Positions 15,861-26,449 are shown, counted from the first letter of the stretch. The stretch is 64,000 bases of DNA from Bacteroidales bacterium (GCA_016290215.1 JAEETH010000009.1:1-64000); one strand, 5' to 3'. Numbers and translations: made by a program. The notes: generated from the sequence alone by a model not told the origin.

Positions 15861-18800
15861 ATGAAGAAAATACTAGGACTTGACTTGGGAACCAACAGCA
15901 TTGGTTGGGCTGTGGTAAATGCGGAAGAAACAACTCGCGAAAACGAGACAACGTATCTGAAGCCTACAGGCATTAGTGCAGCAGGAAGTAGAATTATTCC
16001 CATGTCGGCTGACATATTGGGCAACTTTGATGCTGGCAATTCAGTGTCGCAAACTGCGGAACGAACTGGATATAGAGGTGTGCGCCGTTTACATGAACGA
16101 TGTTTGTTACGTAGACAACGTCTTTTGCGTGTCTTGAAACTAAATGGATTTTTGCCTGAACACTTTGCTAAGCAGATTGATAAACACGGAAAGTTCATTG
16201 ATTATGGTGAGCCAAAGTTAGCCTGGCAAAAGGATGAAAATGGTAATTTTGACTTTGTATTCAAAGACTCGTTCAATGAGATGCTGGCAGATTTTGCCCA
16301 GCACCAGCCTCAGCTCGTTGCTGATGGCAAGAAAGTACCTTACGACTGGACCATCTACTACCTTCGCAAGAAAGCTCTGACACAAAGACTTACAAAAGAA
16401 GAACTTGCATGGATTCTATTACAGTTTAACCAAAAGCGTGGTTATTACCAATTGCGTGGCGAGGATGAGGATGAACAGCAAGACAAACTGGTCGAGTTTA
16501 TCGCTCAAAAAGTGGTGAGAGTTGAAGCTACTGATGAGAAAAAGGGCGATGATGTTTGGTACAATGTGTATTTGGAGAATGGCATGGTCTATCGCCGCAC
16601 GAGCAAAATGCCCCTGGATTGGGAGGGAAAAGTAAAAGAGTTTATCGTGACAACTGACCTTGAGAAGGACGGAACACCAAAGAAGGACAAGGAAGGCAAT
16701 ATCAAACGCTCTTTTCGCGCTCCAAAAGAGGATGATTGGACGTTGCTAAAGAAGAAAACGGAGTTCGACATCGATAACAGCCACATGACCGTTGGTTGCT
16801 ATATCTATGACCACTTGCTTCAAAAGCCGGACCAAAAGATTATTGGCAAGTTGGTTCGCACTGTTGAGCGCAAATACTATAAAGATGAGCTGCGACTTAT
16901 TCTCGAAACACAGGTTGCCTTGATACCTGAATTAAAGGACGATGCTTTATATAATAAGTGCCTTGAAGAATTATATCCAAACAATGAACCGCACCGCAAA
17001 AACATGGCTAAGCCTGACTTCATTAATCTATTCATCAACGACATCTTGTTCTACCAACGTCCATTGAAGAGTAAGAAGTCACTCATCAGCGATTGCCCAT
17101 ACGAGAGCCACTTCGACAAGGATGGCAATGAGCATCCCGTAAAGTGCATTGCCAAATCGAATCCGTTGTTCCAAGAGTTTCGCCTTTGGCAATTAATGCA
17201 AAATTTGCGTATCTACCAACGGGAAAGAATTGTCAGTGACGGTCAGTTGGACTTATTCGGAAACAATTCGGCAGGGAAACTCCAAACCGATGTGGATGTT
17301 ACCGACGAGTTCCTGAAAACCGAAGATGACTATGTGAAACTTTTCGATTGGCTCAACGATAGGACTTCCATCAAACAGGACACACTACTCAATTCATACT
17401 TTAAAATCAAAAAGGAAAAGGGCAAAGAAGTGTTTCCCTATCGTTGGAACTATGTGGAGGACAAGGAATATCCTTGCAACGAAACGAGGGCGACAATGCT
17501 TAATGAATTGCTAAAATGCGGCATTGATGCAAGTTTCCTCACCAGCGAAAAAGAAATGTCTTTATGGCATATCCTTTATTCTGTGGAAGATAAGGTGGAA
17601 ATAGCCAAAGCATTGAAGAAGTACGCCGAAAAGAACAATCTTCCCGATTTGTTTGCGGAAGTGTTCGCCAAAGTAAAGCCATTTAAAAAGGACTATGGAT
17701 CGTATTCTGAAAAAGCCATCAAGAAGTTGCTGCCTTTGATGCGGATGGGCAAGTACTGGAGTGCTGATGTCATCGACATCAAGACAAAAGAACGTATTGA
17801 CAAGATGCTGACGGGCGAATACGATGAAAACATCAAAAACCGAGTGCGCGAAAAGGCTATTAACCTGACTGACATTGACCATTTCAAAGGTCTGCCTGTT
17901 TGGTTGGCATGCTACATTGTCTATGACCGCCATTCAGAGGCTAAGGAAATCGGGAAATGGAAAAAGCCCGACGACATCGACTGCTATTTGAAGGAATTCA
18001 AGCAGCATTCGCTGCGCAATCCCATTGTGGAACAGGTTGTTACGGAAACGCTACGTACCGTCCGTGACATCTGGAAGCAGGAGGAGCAAATTGATGAAAT
18101 CCATTTGGAACTAAGTCGCGAGATGAAAAATCCCGCCGATAAGCGCAAACGGATGACAGAAAACATCCTGCAAAATGAAAACACCAACCTGCGTATCAAG
18201 GCGATGCTCATGGAGTTTATGAATGACCCTGAAATCGAGAATGTTCGCCCATATTCACCAAGTCAGCAAGACATTCTGCGGATTTACGAGGAAAATGCGC
18301 TTGACAATCTGACTAAGGATGACAAGGATTTCGATTTTGTTAGCAAAATATCTAAGTCGGCACAGCCGTCAAAAGCAGATATAATAAGGTACAAATGCTG
18401 GCTAGAGCAAAAGTATCGCTCGCCTTATACAGGTGAAATGATTCCGCTTGCCAAGTTGTTTACTTCGGCATACGAAATCGAGCATGTGATTCCACAATCG
18501 CGCTACTTTGATGATTCGTTTACCAACAAGGTTATTTGTGAAAAAGAAGTGAACGGGCTAAAAGACCGTCAACTTGGTTTTGAATTCATCAAAAATCATC
18601 ATGGTGAAAAAGTGCAATTGAGCCAAGGTAAAGTGGTTGAAATTTTGTCTGTTGAGGCATACGAGAAATTTGTGAAGGAACACTATTCCAACAACCGCAC
18701 AAAGATGAAGAAATTGCTGATGGACGACATCCCAGACGGCTTCATCGAAAGGCAACTTAACGACAGCCGCTATATCAGCAAATTGGTGAAAGGACTTCTT

Positions 18801-20516
18801 TCAAACATTGTACGTGAAGAACTCGAAAACGGTGAATACGAACAGGAAGCTGTTTCGAAAAACCTGATTTCTTGTAATGGCTCAATAACAGACCGTCTGA
18901 AAAAGGATTGGGGAATGAATGATGTTTGGAATAGCATTGTTTTACCGCGTTTCCGCCGTTTGAACGAACTGACGGGCAAGGATTGCTTTACGGCAATTAG
19001 CGCGGAAGGCCACGAAATTCCAGCCATGCCGCTTGAATTGCAAAAAGGCTTCAATAAAAAGCGCATTGACCACCGTCACCACGCTATGGATGCCATCGTG
19101 ATTGCCTGTGCCACACGCGACCATGTAAACTTGCTCAACAATGAAGCTGCACACTCGAAGCACAATGCCAATCGTTACCAACTGCAACGCAAGTTGCGCC
19201 GATTCGAGAAGTTGACCATCGATGGCATGGAAAAGGAAGTCGCCAAGGAGTTCTTGAAACCGTGGGATTCGTTTACTACGGATGCCAAGCAAATATTAGA
19301 AAACATCATTGTGAGTTTCAAGCAGAATTTGCGTGTCATCAACAAGACTACAAACAGTTACCAACACTATGACGAGACTGGCAAGAAAGTGATGGTAAAG
19401 CAAGAGAAAGGCGATAGTTGGGCGATTCGCAAGTCGATGCACAAGGCTACTATTTGGGGAGAAATAAATCTTCGATTTAAGAAAGAAGTTTCATTGAAAG
19501 ATGCACTGGAAAATCCTCAAGCCATTGTAAACAGAGAGTTCAAACAAAAAGTTCGTGAATTGTTGGATGAAGGCAGGGACGCTAAATTTATCAAAAAATA
19601 TGTGGAAAACAACAAGGATGTATGGTCGGATATAGACATCAATAGAATTGAAGTTTATTACTTTACACAAGATGTAAAAGACAAAAAAGGAGAAATTAAA
19701 GACCGCTATTTTGCAACTAGATTTTTAAGCGATTTGGTTACTTATATGTCCGGCGTAAAAGAATACGACAAAGCCATAAAAAAGATTGAAGGTATAACTG
19801 ATACTGGTATCCGAAAAATACTAATAGCACATCTGAAAGCAAAAGATAATAACCCTGAAATTGCTTTCTCGCCAGATGGGATTGATGAAATGAATCGCAA
19901 CATTGTCGAATTGAATAATGGAAAATTCCATCATCCAATTTACAAGGTTAGAAGATTTGAAAAAGGAAATAAATTCCCAATAGGAAAGACAGGGAATAAG
20001 GGGGACAAGTTTGTCGAAGCCGCTGATGGAACCAACCTATTCTTCGCCATTTTCGGAACGGAAAAGACAAACAAGGAAACAGGTGAAACGGAAACAGTTC
20101 GTTCCTATCTGACCATCCCGCTCAATGTGATGATTGACTGCCAAAAGAAATACGGTTCACAATGGCGCAACAACATTGAAGCATATCTGCAAGAACAGCA
20201 ATTGGCTACACGCGATGCCAAGCTCTTGTTCATCCTTTCGCCAAACGATTTGGTGTATTTGCCGAAGCCAGAGGAATTGAAGGAAGGAATTTATATAATT
20301 GATAAATCAAGAATTTACAAATTAGTTAGTTTTACTGGAAGTAGATTGTATGCAATTCCATTTTCAGTGGCAAAAGTAATTGTCGATAAGATGGAGTTTA
20401 CACAATTAAATAAGGTGGAATTTACTGATGACAAATCGTCAATTAAAGAAATCTGTGTCCCTATCAAAGTGGATAGATTAGGTAACATCATCGAACTAAA
20501 CGGAAAGAAGCTATGA
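15861..20516 (+). CDS. cas9: Type II-C CRISPR endonuclease Cas9
   Basis: 1551 residues, long for a II-C Cas9. RuvC-I is LGLDLGTNSIGWAVV (catalytic Asp8). The Arg-rich bridge helix is RGVRRLHERCLLRRQRLL (about 75-92). RuvC-II is IDEIHLELSREM (catalytic Glu). The HNH core is YEIEHVIPQSRYFDDSFTNK, with His875 and Asn; the residue before the His is Glu rather than the Asp of SpCas9. RuvC-III is RIDHRHHAMDAIVIA (His1073/1074, Asp1077). A long C-terminal region should include the PAM-interacting domain. ATG 15861 begins the universal MKKILGLD. It cuts DNA guided by the crRNA-tracrRNA duplex and heads the cas9-cas1-cas2 operon. Confidence 0.98.
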   Translation: MKKILGLDLGTNSIGWAVVNAEETTRENETTYLKPTGISAAGSRIIPMSADILGNFDAGNSVSQTAERTGYRGVRRLHERCLLRRQRLLRVLKLNGFLPEHFAKQIDKHGKFIDYGEPKLAWQKDENGNFDFVFKDSFNEMLADFAQHQPQLVADGKKVPYDWTIYYLRKKALTQRLTKEELAWILLQFNQKRGYYQLRGEDEDEQQDKLVEFIAQKVVRVEATDEKKGDDVWYNVYLENGMVYRRTSKMPLDWEGKVKEFIVTTDLEKDGTPKKDKEGNIKRSFRAPKEDDWTLLKKKTEFDIDNSHMTVGCYIYDHLLQKPDQKIIGKLVRTVERKYYKDELRLILETQVALIPELKDDALYNKCLEELYPNNEPHRKNMAKPDFINLFINDILFYQRPLKSKKSLISDCPYESHFDKDGNEHPVKCIAKSNPLFQEFRLWQLMQNLRIYQRERIVSDGQLDLFGNNSAGKLQTDVDVTDEFLKTEDDYVKLFDWLNDRTSIKQDTLLNSYFKIKKEKGKEVFPYRWNYVEDKEYPCNETRATMLNELLKCGIDASFLTSEKEMSLWHILYSVEDKVEIAKALKKYAEKNNLPDLFAEVFAKVKPFKKDYGSYSEKAIKKLLPLMRMGKYWSADVIDIKTKERIDKMLTGEYDENIKNRVREKAINLTDIDHFKGLPVWLACYIVYDRHSEAKEIGKWKKPDDIDCYLKEFKQHSLRNPIVEQVVTETLRTVRDIWKQEEQIDEIHLELSREMKNPADKRKRMTENILQNENTNLRIKAMLMEFMNDPEIENVRPYSPSQQDILRIYEENALDNLTKDDKDFDFVSKISKSAQPSKADIIRYKCWLEQKYRSPYTGEMIPLAKLFTSAYEIEHVIPQSRYFDDSFTNKVICEKEVNGLKDRQLGFEFIKNHHGEKVQLSQGKVVEILSVEAYEKFVKEHYSNNRTKMKKLLMDDIPDGFIERQLNDSRYISKLVKGLLSNIVREELENGEYEQEAVSKNLISCNGSITDRLKKDWGMNDVWNSIVLPRFRRLNELTGKDCFTAISAEGHEIPAMPLELQKGFNKKRIDHRHHAMDAIVIACATRDHVNLLNNEAAHSKHNANRYQLQRKLRRFEKLTIDGMEKEVAKEFLKPWDSFTTDAKQILENIIVSFKQNLRVINKTTNSYQHYDETGKKVMVKQEKGDSWAIRKSMHKATIWGEINLRFKKEVSLKDALENPQAIVNREFKQKVRELLDEGRDAKFIKKYVENNKDVWSDIDINRIEVYYFTQDVKDKKGEIKDRYFATRFLSDLVTYMSGVKEYDKAIKKIEGITDTGIRKILIAHLKAKDNNPEIAFSPDGIDEMNRNIVELNNGKFHHPIYKVRRFEKGNKFPIGKTGNKGDKFVEAADGTNLFFAIFGTEKTNKETGETETVRSYLTIPLNVMIDCQKKYGSQWRNNIEAYLQEQQLATRDAKLLFILSPNDLVYLPKPEELKEGIYIIDKSRIYKLVSFTGSRLYAIPFSVAKVIVDKMEFTQLNKVEFTDDKSSIKEICVPIKVDRLGNIIELNGKKL

Positions 20517-20558
20517 GTTGTACACAAATTGGTTACAACTGAACAAACGAAAGCAACC

Positions 20559-21805
<1,247 letters not shown>

Positions 21806-21827
21806 ATCGGGAAAAATGGTCATAACA

Positions 21828-21863
21828 AAGAAAAATCCAACTCAAATGAGCTGGATTTTTCTT
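21828..21863. terminator. Bidirectional terminator between cas2 and the array
   Basis: AAGAAAAATCCAACTC / GAGCTGGATTTTTCTT form a 16-bp stem with one mismatch and a 4-base loop. The A and T tracts flank both sides, so it can end the cas mRNA (plus) and the pre-crRNA coming from the array on the minus strand. Confidence 0.85.
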
Positions 21864-21913
21864 TTCTGAAACAACTTCTAAATTGTTGTGGCTCTTTGTT
21901 TTACCCATATCGT
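21864..21913. other. Leader-like segment between cas2 and the first repeat
   Basis: An AT-rich 50 bases with the inverted repeat ACAACTTCTAAATTGTTGT and the words CTGAAACAAC and GGCTCTTTG, which echo the promoter half of the repeat. It probably guides Cas1-Cas2 integration. It could also be a degraded repeat. Confidence 0.5.
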
Positions 21914-23960
21914 GTTGTTTCAAAGAGCAAAGATACAAGTTAAATGCAAGCAATTCACAACAATATGGTGACCGTTATTTAATACCTTGTAGTTGTTTCA
22001 AAGAGCAAAGATACAAGTTAAATGCAAGCAATTCACAACGGTAACTCAGTCTATTTTCTCAACTCCTCAGTTGTTTCAAAGAGCAAAGATACAAGTTAAA
22101 TGCAAGCAATTCACAACTCGTCTTTGATACTTTGACTTATTCTAATCGTTGTTTCAAAGAGCAAAGATACAAGTTAAATGCAAGCAATTCACAACTTATG
22201 AGATATTGGACGTGAAAGACCATTGTTGTTTCAAAGAGCAAAGATACAAGTTAAATGCAAGCAATTCACAACTATTATCAATGACTATATCTATAAATTA
22301 GAGTTGTTTCAAAGAGCAAAGATACAAGTTAAATGCAAGCAATTCACAACTTTATTGAACATGTATTCATTGAATTGGTTGTTGTTTCAAAGAGCAAAGA
22401 TACAAGTTAAATGCAAGCAATTCACAACTGCAGTCGACGAACCTTTGGGCATCGTCGCGTTGTTTCAAAGAGCAAAGATACAAGTTAAATGCAAGCAATT
22501 CACAACATGCGGCAATCATTAAGCCGCCGCCCTGCCGTTGTTTCAAAGAGCAAAGATACAAGTTAAATGCAAGCAATTCACAACACGCAGTGCGAGAGTT
22601 GACCGTCGGCGACGTTGTTTCAAAGAGCAAAGATACAAGTTAAATGCAAGCAATTCACAACGCCACGGAGGTTTACGCCACCGAGGTCTGCGTTGTTTCA
22701 AAGAGCAAAGATACAAGTTAAATGCAAGCAATTCACAACTTTTTACCGTCTGAAATCCCCCTAAAGCCTGTTGTTTCAAAGAGCAAAGATACAAGTTAAA
22801 TGCAAGCAATTCACAACTAAGCCGCCGTGATGTCGGTGTAGAGTTCGGTTGTTTCAAAGAGCAAAGATACAAGTTAAATGCAAGCAATTCACAACACCCT
22901 TGAAGCGTGGCGACACCACGCCCAGTTGTTTCAAAGAGCAAAGATACAAGTTAAATGCAAGCAATTCACAACATGTAAGGCTCGACCGCCGCGAAGTCAC
23001 GAGTTGTTTCAAAGAGCAAAGATACAAGTTAAATGCAAGCAATTCACAACTGTGCTTGCAGCGGTGGCCGCAGCCTTGCGTTGTTTCAAAGAGCAAAGAT
23101 ACAAGTTAAATGCAAGCAATTCACAACTTCGCTTCTAAGGGCTTTTCCGTCGTTTCGTTGTTTCAAAGAGCAAAGATACAAGTTAAATGCAAGCAATTCA
23201 CAACCTTTTCTGCGACAATATCGTAGTCGATGAGTTGTTTCAAAGAGCAAAGATACAAGTTAAATGCAAGCAATTCACAACTTTTTCCGATTTGGAACTA
23301 TATTTATAATAGTTGTTTCAAAGAGCAAAGATACAAGTTAAATGCAAGCAATTCACAACATCCATTGGCTTGCATCCGTTGTTTTGGCGGTTGTTTCAAA
23401 GAGCAAAGATACAAGTTAAATGCAAGCAATTCACAACTTTTGTCAACCTGCCAAATCATATATATAGTTGTTTCAAAGAGCAAAGATACAAGTTAAATGC
23501 AAGCAATTCACAACTTCAACGCCATTGTCGCTTCCTCGTTACCTGTTGTTTCAAAGAGCAAAGATACAAGTTAAATGCAAGCAATTCACAACTCCCATGC
23601 TGGAAGAGAAAATCGTTGAGGGTTGTTTCAAAGAGCAAAGATACAAGTTAAATGCAAGCAATTCACAACAGTAGCGATGGCCTTGTGCGGGCGTTACTGG
23701 TTGTTTCAAAGAGCAAAGATACAAGTTAAATGCAAGCAATTCACAACACACTTCGGGAAGCCATACCATGTCAATAGGTTGTTTCAAAGAGCAAAGATAC
23801 AAGTTAAATGCAAGCAATTCACAACGGATGGACGGCGACCCCGAGCGGCTGAAGTGTTGTTTCAAAGAGCAAAGATACAAGTTAAATGCAAGCAATTCAT
23901 AACTTTTTGCAGACAATTCAATTCGAAATCAACGTTGTTTCAAAGAGCAAAGATATAAGT
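21914..23960 (-). CRISPR. Type II-C CRISPR array, 27 repeats and 26 spacers
   Basis: Repeats are 48 bases; on the plus strand they begin GTTGTTTCAAAGAGC and end GCAAGCAATTCACAAC. The first starts at 21914, the last full one at 23856, and the terminal degenerate one at 23934. Spacers are 30 bases (18 of them) or 29 (8). Repeats 1-25 look identical; repeat 26 has one change (TTCATAAC) and repeat 27 keeps only about the first 27 bases. The tracrRNA anti-repeat pairs with the minus-strand repeat (GTTGTGAATTGCTTGC...), so crRNAs are read from minus, opposite to cas. Each minus-strand repeat contains TATCTTTG, a promoter -7 element. Confidence 0.98.
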
Positions 23961-23980
23961 TTATTTGCTCAATCGTCAAA
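23948..23980 (-). promoter_or_regulatory. Promoter in the degenerate terminal repeat
   Basis: On the minus strand TATCTTTG (23955-23948) is preceded, 21 bases upstream, by TTTG (23980-23977), close to the Bacteroidota -33/-7 layout. It would start transcription at the edge of the outermost spacer. Confidence 0.55.
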
Positions 23981-24205
23981 AATTTTCCATGCCGGCTTCC
24001 AACCGGCTCTGACCCACAGGAAGTTGAGCAGAATATCTCTCTTCTCTCGAAAGGTCTCGTAGTAATGGTTGCTGTATCGAAGCACACCGTTTTTCCTGGA
24101 TTCCAGCAATCCAAAAAGATACCAGTACAGAGGATCGAGCTCTGCCAGGTTGCCAAAAACCGCATGGTTGAAGATTTCCCTCTTACTGCAAGAGAGATTA
24201 TCCAA
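23969..24205 (-). pseudogene. C-terminal fragment of an unrecognised protein
   Basis: An open frame of 78 codons on the minus strand with protein-like composition (LDPLYWYLFGLLESRKNG, YYETFREKRDILLNF, WVRAGWKPAW), ending in IFDD and a stop 9 bases beyond the terminal CRISPR repeat. It has no good start; only a TTG lies at its 5' end. It looks like the tail of a longer gene whose front was lost. The family is not recognised. Confidence 0.4.
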
Positions 24206-24367
24206 GACAAAGATGCCTGGTATTATGAAGGGGATGTGTGTAGTATGGAAGGTATTGGACGATTTGTATTAAGCTTGCCTGAACATATAACTATCCTTGA
24301 GGGGGAAGAAGTGCGACAATATGTAAGAGACAAGGCTGACTACATCCTCAAAGTGATGCTGCCGTAA
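24188..24367 (+). pseudogene. C-terminal remnant of a WYL-type regulator
   Basis: About 60 codons reading AREIIQDKDAWYYEGDVCSM, then GIGRFVLSLPEHITILEGEE and VRQYVRDKADYILKVMLP. The G-R-F-V-L-x-L-P and LEGEEVRQYVR pattern resembles the C-terminal domain of WYL regulators. The N-terminal DNA-binding and WYL parts are missing, and upstream sequence is occupied by the oppositely oriented fragment, so this is probably a rearrangement scar. Confidence 0.45.
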
Positions 24368-24390
24368 GTCTTGGTGCAACACCCCAAACC

Positions 24391-24640
24391 CTCACCTGAG
24401 TAGTAAAAGGTCTTGGTGCATGACCTATAACCACTCACCTGAGGGGTGAAAGGTCTTGATGCATGACGTTTTGTCCGATTTTGAGTCCTTTGGGGTGTTG
24501 AAGCATGAGAAAATGAACTCACCTGAGTGGTAAAAGGTCTTGACACATGACAAAATGTACTCAGCTGAGTAGTAAAAGGTCTTGATGCATGACCTTCAAC
24601 CACTCACCTGAGGGGTGAAAGGTCTTGACACATCTTATTC
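24391..24640. repeat. Degenerate 43-bp tandem repeat
   Basis: The unit begins CTCACCTGAGTRGTAAAAGG, continues TCTTGATGCATGAC, and has about 9 variable bases. Five copies start near 24391, 24436, 24519, 24562 and 24604; an extra 40 bases lie between copies two and three. Each copy opens with the near-palindrome CTCACCTGAG. The variable part is too short to be CRISPR spacers, and no gene is seen in 24368-24827. Confidence 0.7.
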
Positions 24641-24798
24641 AAATTCAAAAACAAACGAAAATGCAGTTTCTGTCTTTTTTTGAACATGGTCAACAGAGCC
24701 GTCAGCCTTAGTGCTACCGTGCTGAAGGGTGATTGCTTATGACCAACGGCATCATAGATGTTGCAATTTGTTTTTACAGTTGTTTATCAAATTATTCC

Positions 24799-24806
24799 TA
24801 TTTTTG
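24799..24806 (+). promoter_or_regulatory. -7 promoter element of the preA-like gene
   Basis: TATTTTTG, 22 bases before the ATG at 24828. Confidence 0.6.
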
Positions 24807-24827
24807 TCCCGAAAAACACTTAACACT

Positions 24828-26303
24828 ATGAACAAAACCATGCATATCCAAGAAGAAGCCTCACGCTGCTTGCTCTGCGCTGAGGCACCTTGCAGCAAAG
24901 CTTGTAAAAACGGAGACCCGGCGTGCGCCATCCGTGCTATTAGATTCGGTAACGAAGTCGTCGCGGGACTATGGCTCGACCCGTGTAGCGATGTCGAACT
25001 GCAAGCCGCCGAGGAGGCCTGCATCCACTACGATAGGCCTATCCGTATCAAGGAGCTGGCCGCCGCCGTCAAAGGGAACATTCCCCGACAACCCCTCCCC
25101 AGCCTCGCCATCGACTTCTGCGGCATCCATTGCGAGAATCCTTTCTTCCTCGCCTCGTCGGCCATCTGCACCAACTACGAGATGGTGGCCCGTGCCTTCG
25201 AAGCAGGATGGGCGGGCGTGTTCTACAAGACCATCTGCATGGAGGACATCCGCGAGGTGTCGCCGCGCTTCGACGCCGTCAACGAACTGGGTCGGTCGGA
25301 TTTCTTTGCGTTCCGCAACATGGAACAGCTGAGCGAGAATCCCGTGGAGATGGATTTCGACATTCTGCGTAGGCTGAAGCAGAACTATCCCTCGAAGGTC
25401 GTCATTGCCTCCATTATGGGCACGACTGAGATGGAATGGATTACTCTAGCTAAGATGGCCGAGGAAGCCGGTGCTGACGCCGTGGAGCTGAACTTCTCCT
25501 GCCCACAGATGCGACTGGCTGGCCGGGGCAGCGACGTGGGTCAGAACGCCGAATTGGTGCTCTTCTTCACGGCATACGTGAAACGCAGTGTCAAGATCCC
25601 CGTCATTCCTAAGATGACCCCCAACATCACCCAAATCAACCATCCCGCCATGGCCGCTCACTTTGCCGATGCCGATGCCATCTCGGCCATCAACACCATC
25701 AAGAGTGTGACTATGGGTGATCGTGGCGCCGTCACGGGAAAAAAGACTGTCTCGGGACTCTCTGGCCGCGCCGTGAAGCCTATCGCCTTGCGCCAAATCG
25801 TTGAGATAGCGAGAAACCCCATCATCAACGATAACCGTATCGGCAAGCCGATCCAGCTGAGCGGTATCGGTGGCATCGAGACCTGGCGCGATGCGCTTGA
25901 GTTCATCCAGCTGGGCTGCAGCAACGTGCAGGTGTGCACCGCCGTGATGCAGTACGGCTATCGTATCATCGATGACCTTGTGTTGGGGCTGCAAAACTAT
26001 ATGGCTGAACGTGGTATCGATCACCTGTCGGACCTGGTGGGCGAGGAGCTACCCAACTTCGAAACGCCTACCGACCTCGACCGTGACACCATCGTGTATC
26101 CTACCTTCGACCGTGAGCAATGCATCGGCTGCGGCCGCTGCTATACCTCCTGCCAAGACGGTGGCCATCAGGCTATCACGTTTGATTTAGACCTGCGTCA
26201 GCCTCGCCTCGACGGAAAACGTTGTGTGGGTTGCCATCTCTGCCGACTTGTCTGTCCCACGGGGGCTATCGGCGTGGCGAAACGGATTGCAAAAAGGAAT
26301 TAA
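24828..26303 (+). CDS. preA: PreA-like dihydropyrimidine/dihydroorotate dehydrogenase with extra Fe-S region
   Basis: 491 residues. The N-terminal 80 residues carry CLLCAEAPCSKAC, the Fe-S motif usually found at the start of PreT/GltD-type subunits. A flavin TIM barrel of the dihydroorotate dehydrogenase/PreA family follows (ELNFSCPQ, PKMTPNIT, SGIGGIETW). The C-terminus holds two [4Fe-4S] motifs, CIGCGRCYTSC and CVGCHLCRLVCP. It would reduce or oxidise dihydropyrimidines using electrons passed through the clusters; no PreT partner is next to it. The start MNKTMHIQ at 24828 follows the promoter; the frame upstream is not conserved-looking. A role in another flavin reaction is possible. Confidence 0.82.
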   Translation: MNKTMHIQEEASRCLLCAEAPCSKACKNGDPACAIRAIRFGNEVVAGLWLDPCSDVELQAAEEACIHYDRPIRIKELAAAVKGNIPRQPLPSLAIDFCGIHCENPFFLASSAICTNYEMVARAFEAGWAGVFYKTICMEDIREVSPRFDAVNELGRSDFFAFRNMEQLSENPVEMDFDILRRLKQNYPSKVVIASIMGTTEMEWITLAKMAEEAGADAVELNFSCPQMRLAGRGSDVGQNAELVLFFTAYVKRSVKIPVIPKMTPNITQINHPAMAAHFADADAISAINTIKSVTMGDRGAVTGKKTVSGLSGRAVKPIALRQIVEIARNPIINDNRIGKPIQLSGIGGIETWRDALEFIQLGCSNVQVCTAVMQYGYRIIDDLVLGLQNYMAERGIDHLSDLVGEELPNFETPTDLDRDTIVYPTFDREQCIGCGRCYTSCQDGGHQAITFDLDLRQPRLDGKRCVGCHLCRLVCPTGAIGVAKRIAKRN

Positions 26304-26311
26304 ACGGAATT

Positions 26312-26441
26312 GAGATTCCCCTGCGGGGAATGGCGAATTCATCCAACTAAAATGCGGCGGCTTGTAGCGTTTACAACGGGTAAACATTACTTGCCGCCGC
26401 TTATTATTCTAGTACTTTACTCCATTCCCGAAGGGAATCTC
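26312..26441. repeat. Nested inverted-repeat element, copy 1
   Basis: Outer ends GAGATTCCC / GGGAATCTC, then GGGAATGG / CCATTCCC, and an inner pair GCGGCGGC (26354) / GCCGCCGC (26393). It is 130 bp and shares this plan with the element at 32612. It has no coding capacity. Confidence 0.85.
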
Positions 26442-26449
26442 TTTCAGCT

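Noticed and set aside
22223..23960. Many open frames through the repeat array on both strands, with repeated peptide units
   Set aside because: The 78-base period is divisible by three, so the repeats create repetitive open frames; they have no promoters or ribosome sites of their own and encode the CRISPR repeat.
24391..24640. A second CRISPR array
   Set aside because: The variable parts between conserved blocks are only about 9 bases and the conserved blocks themselves diverge, unlike the nearby true array.
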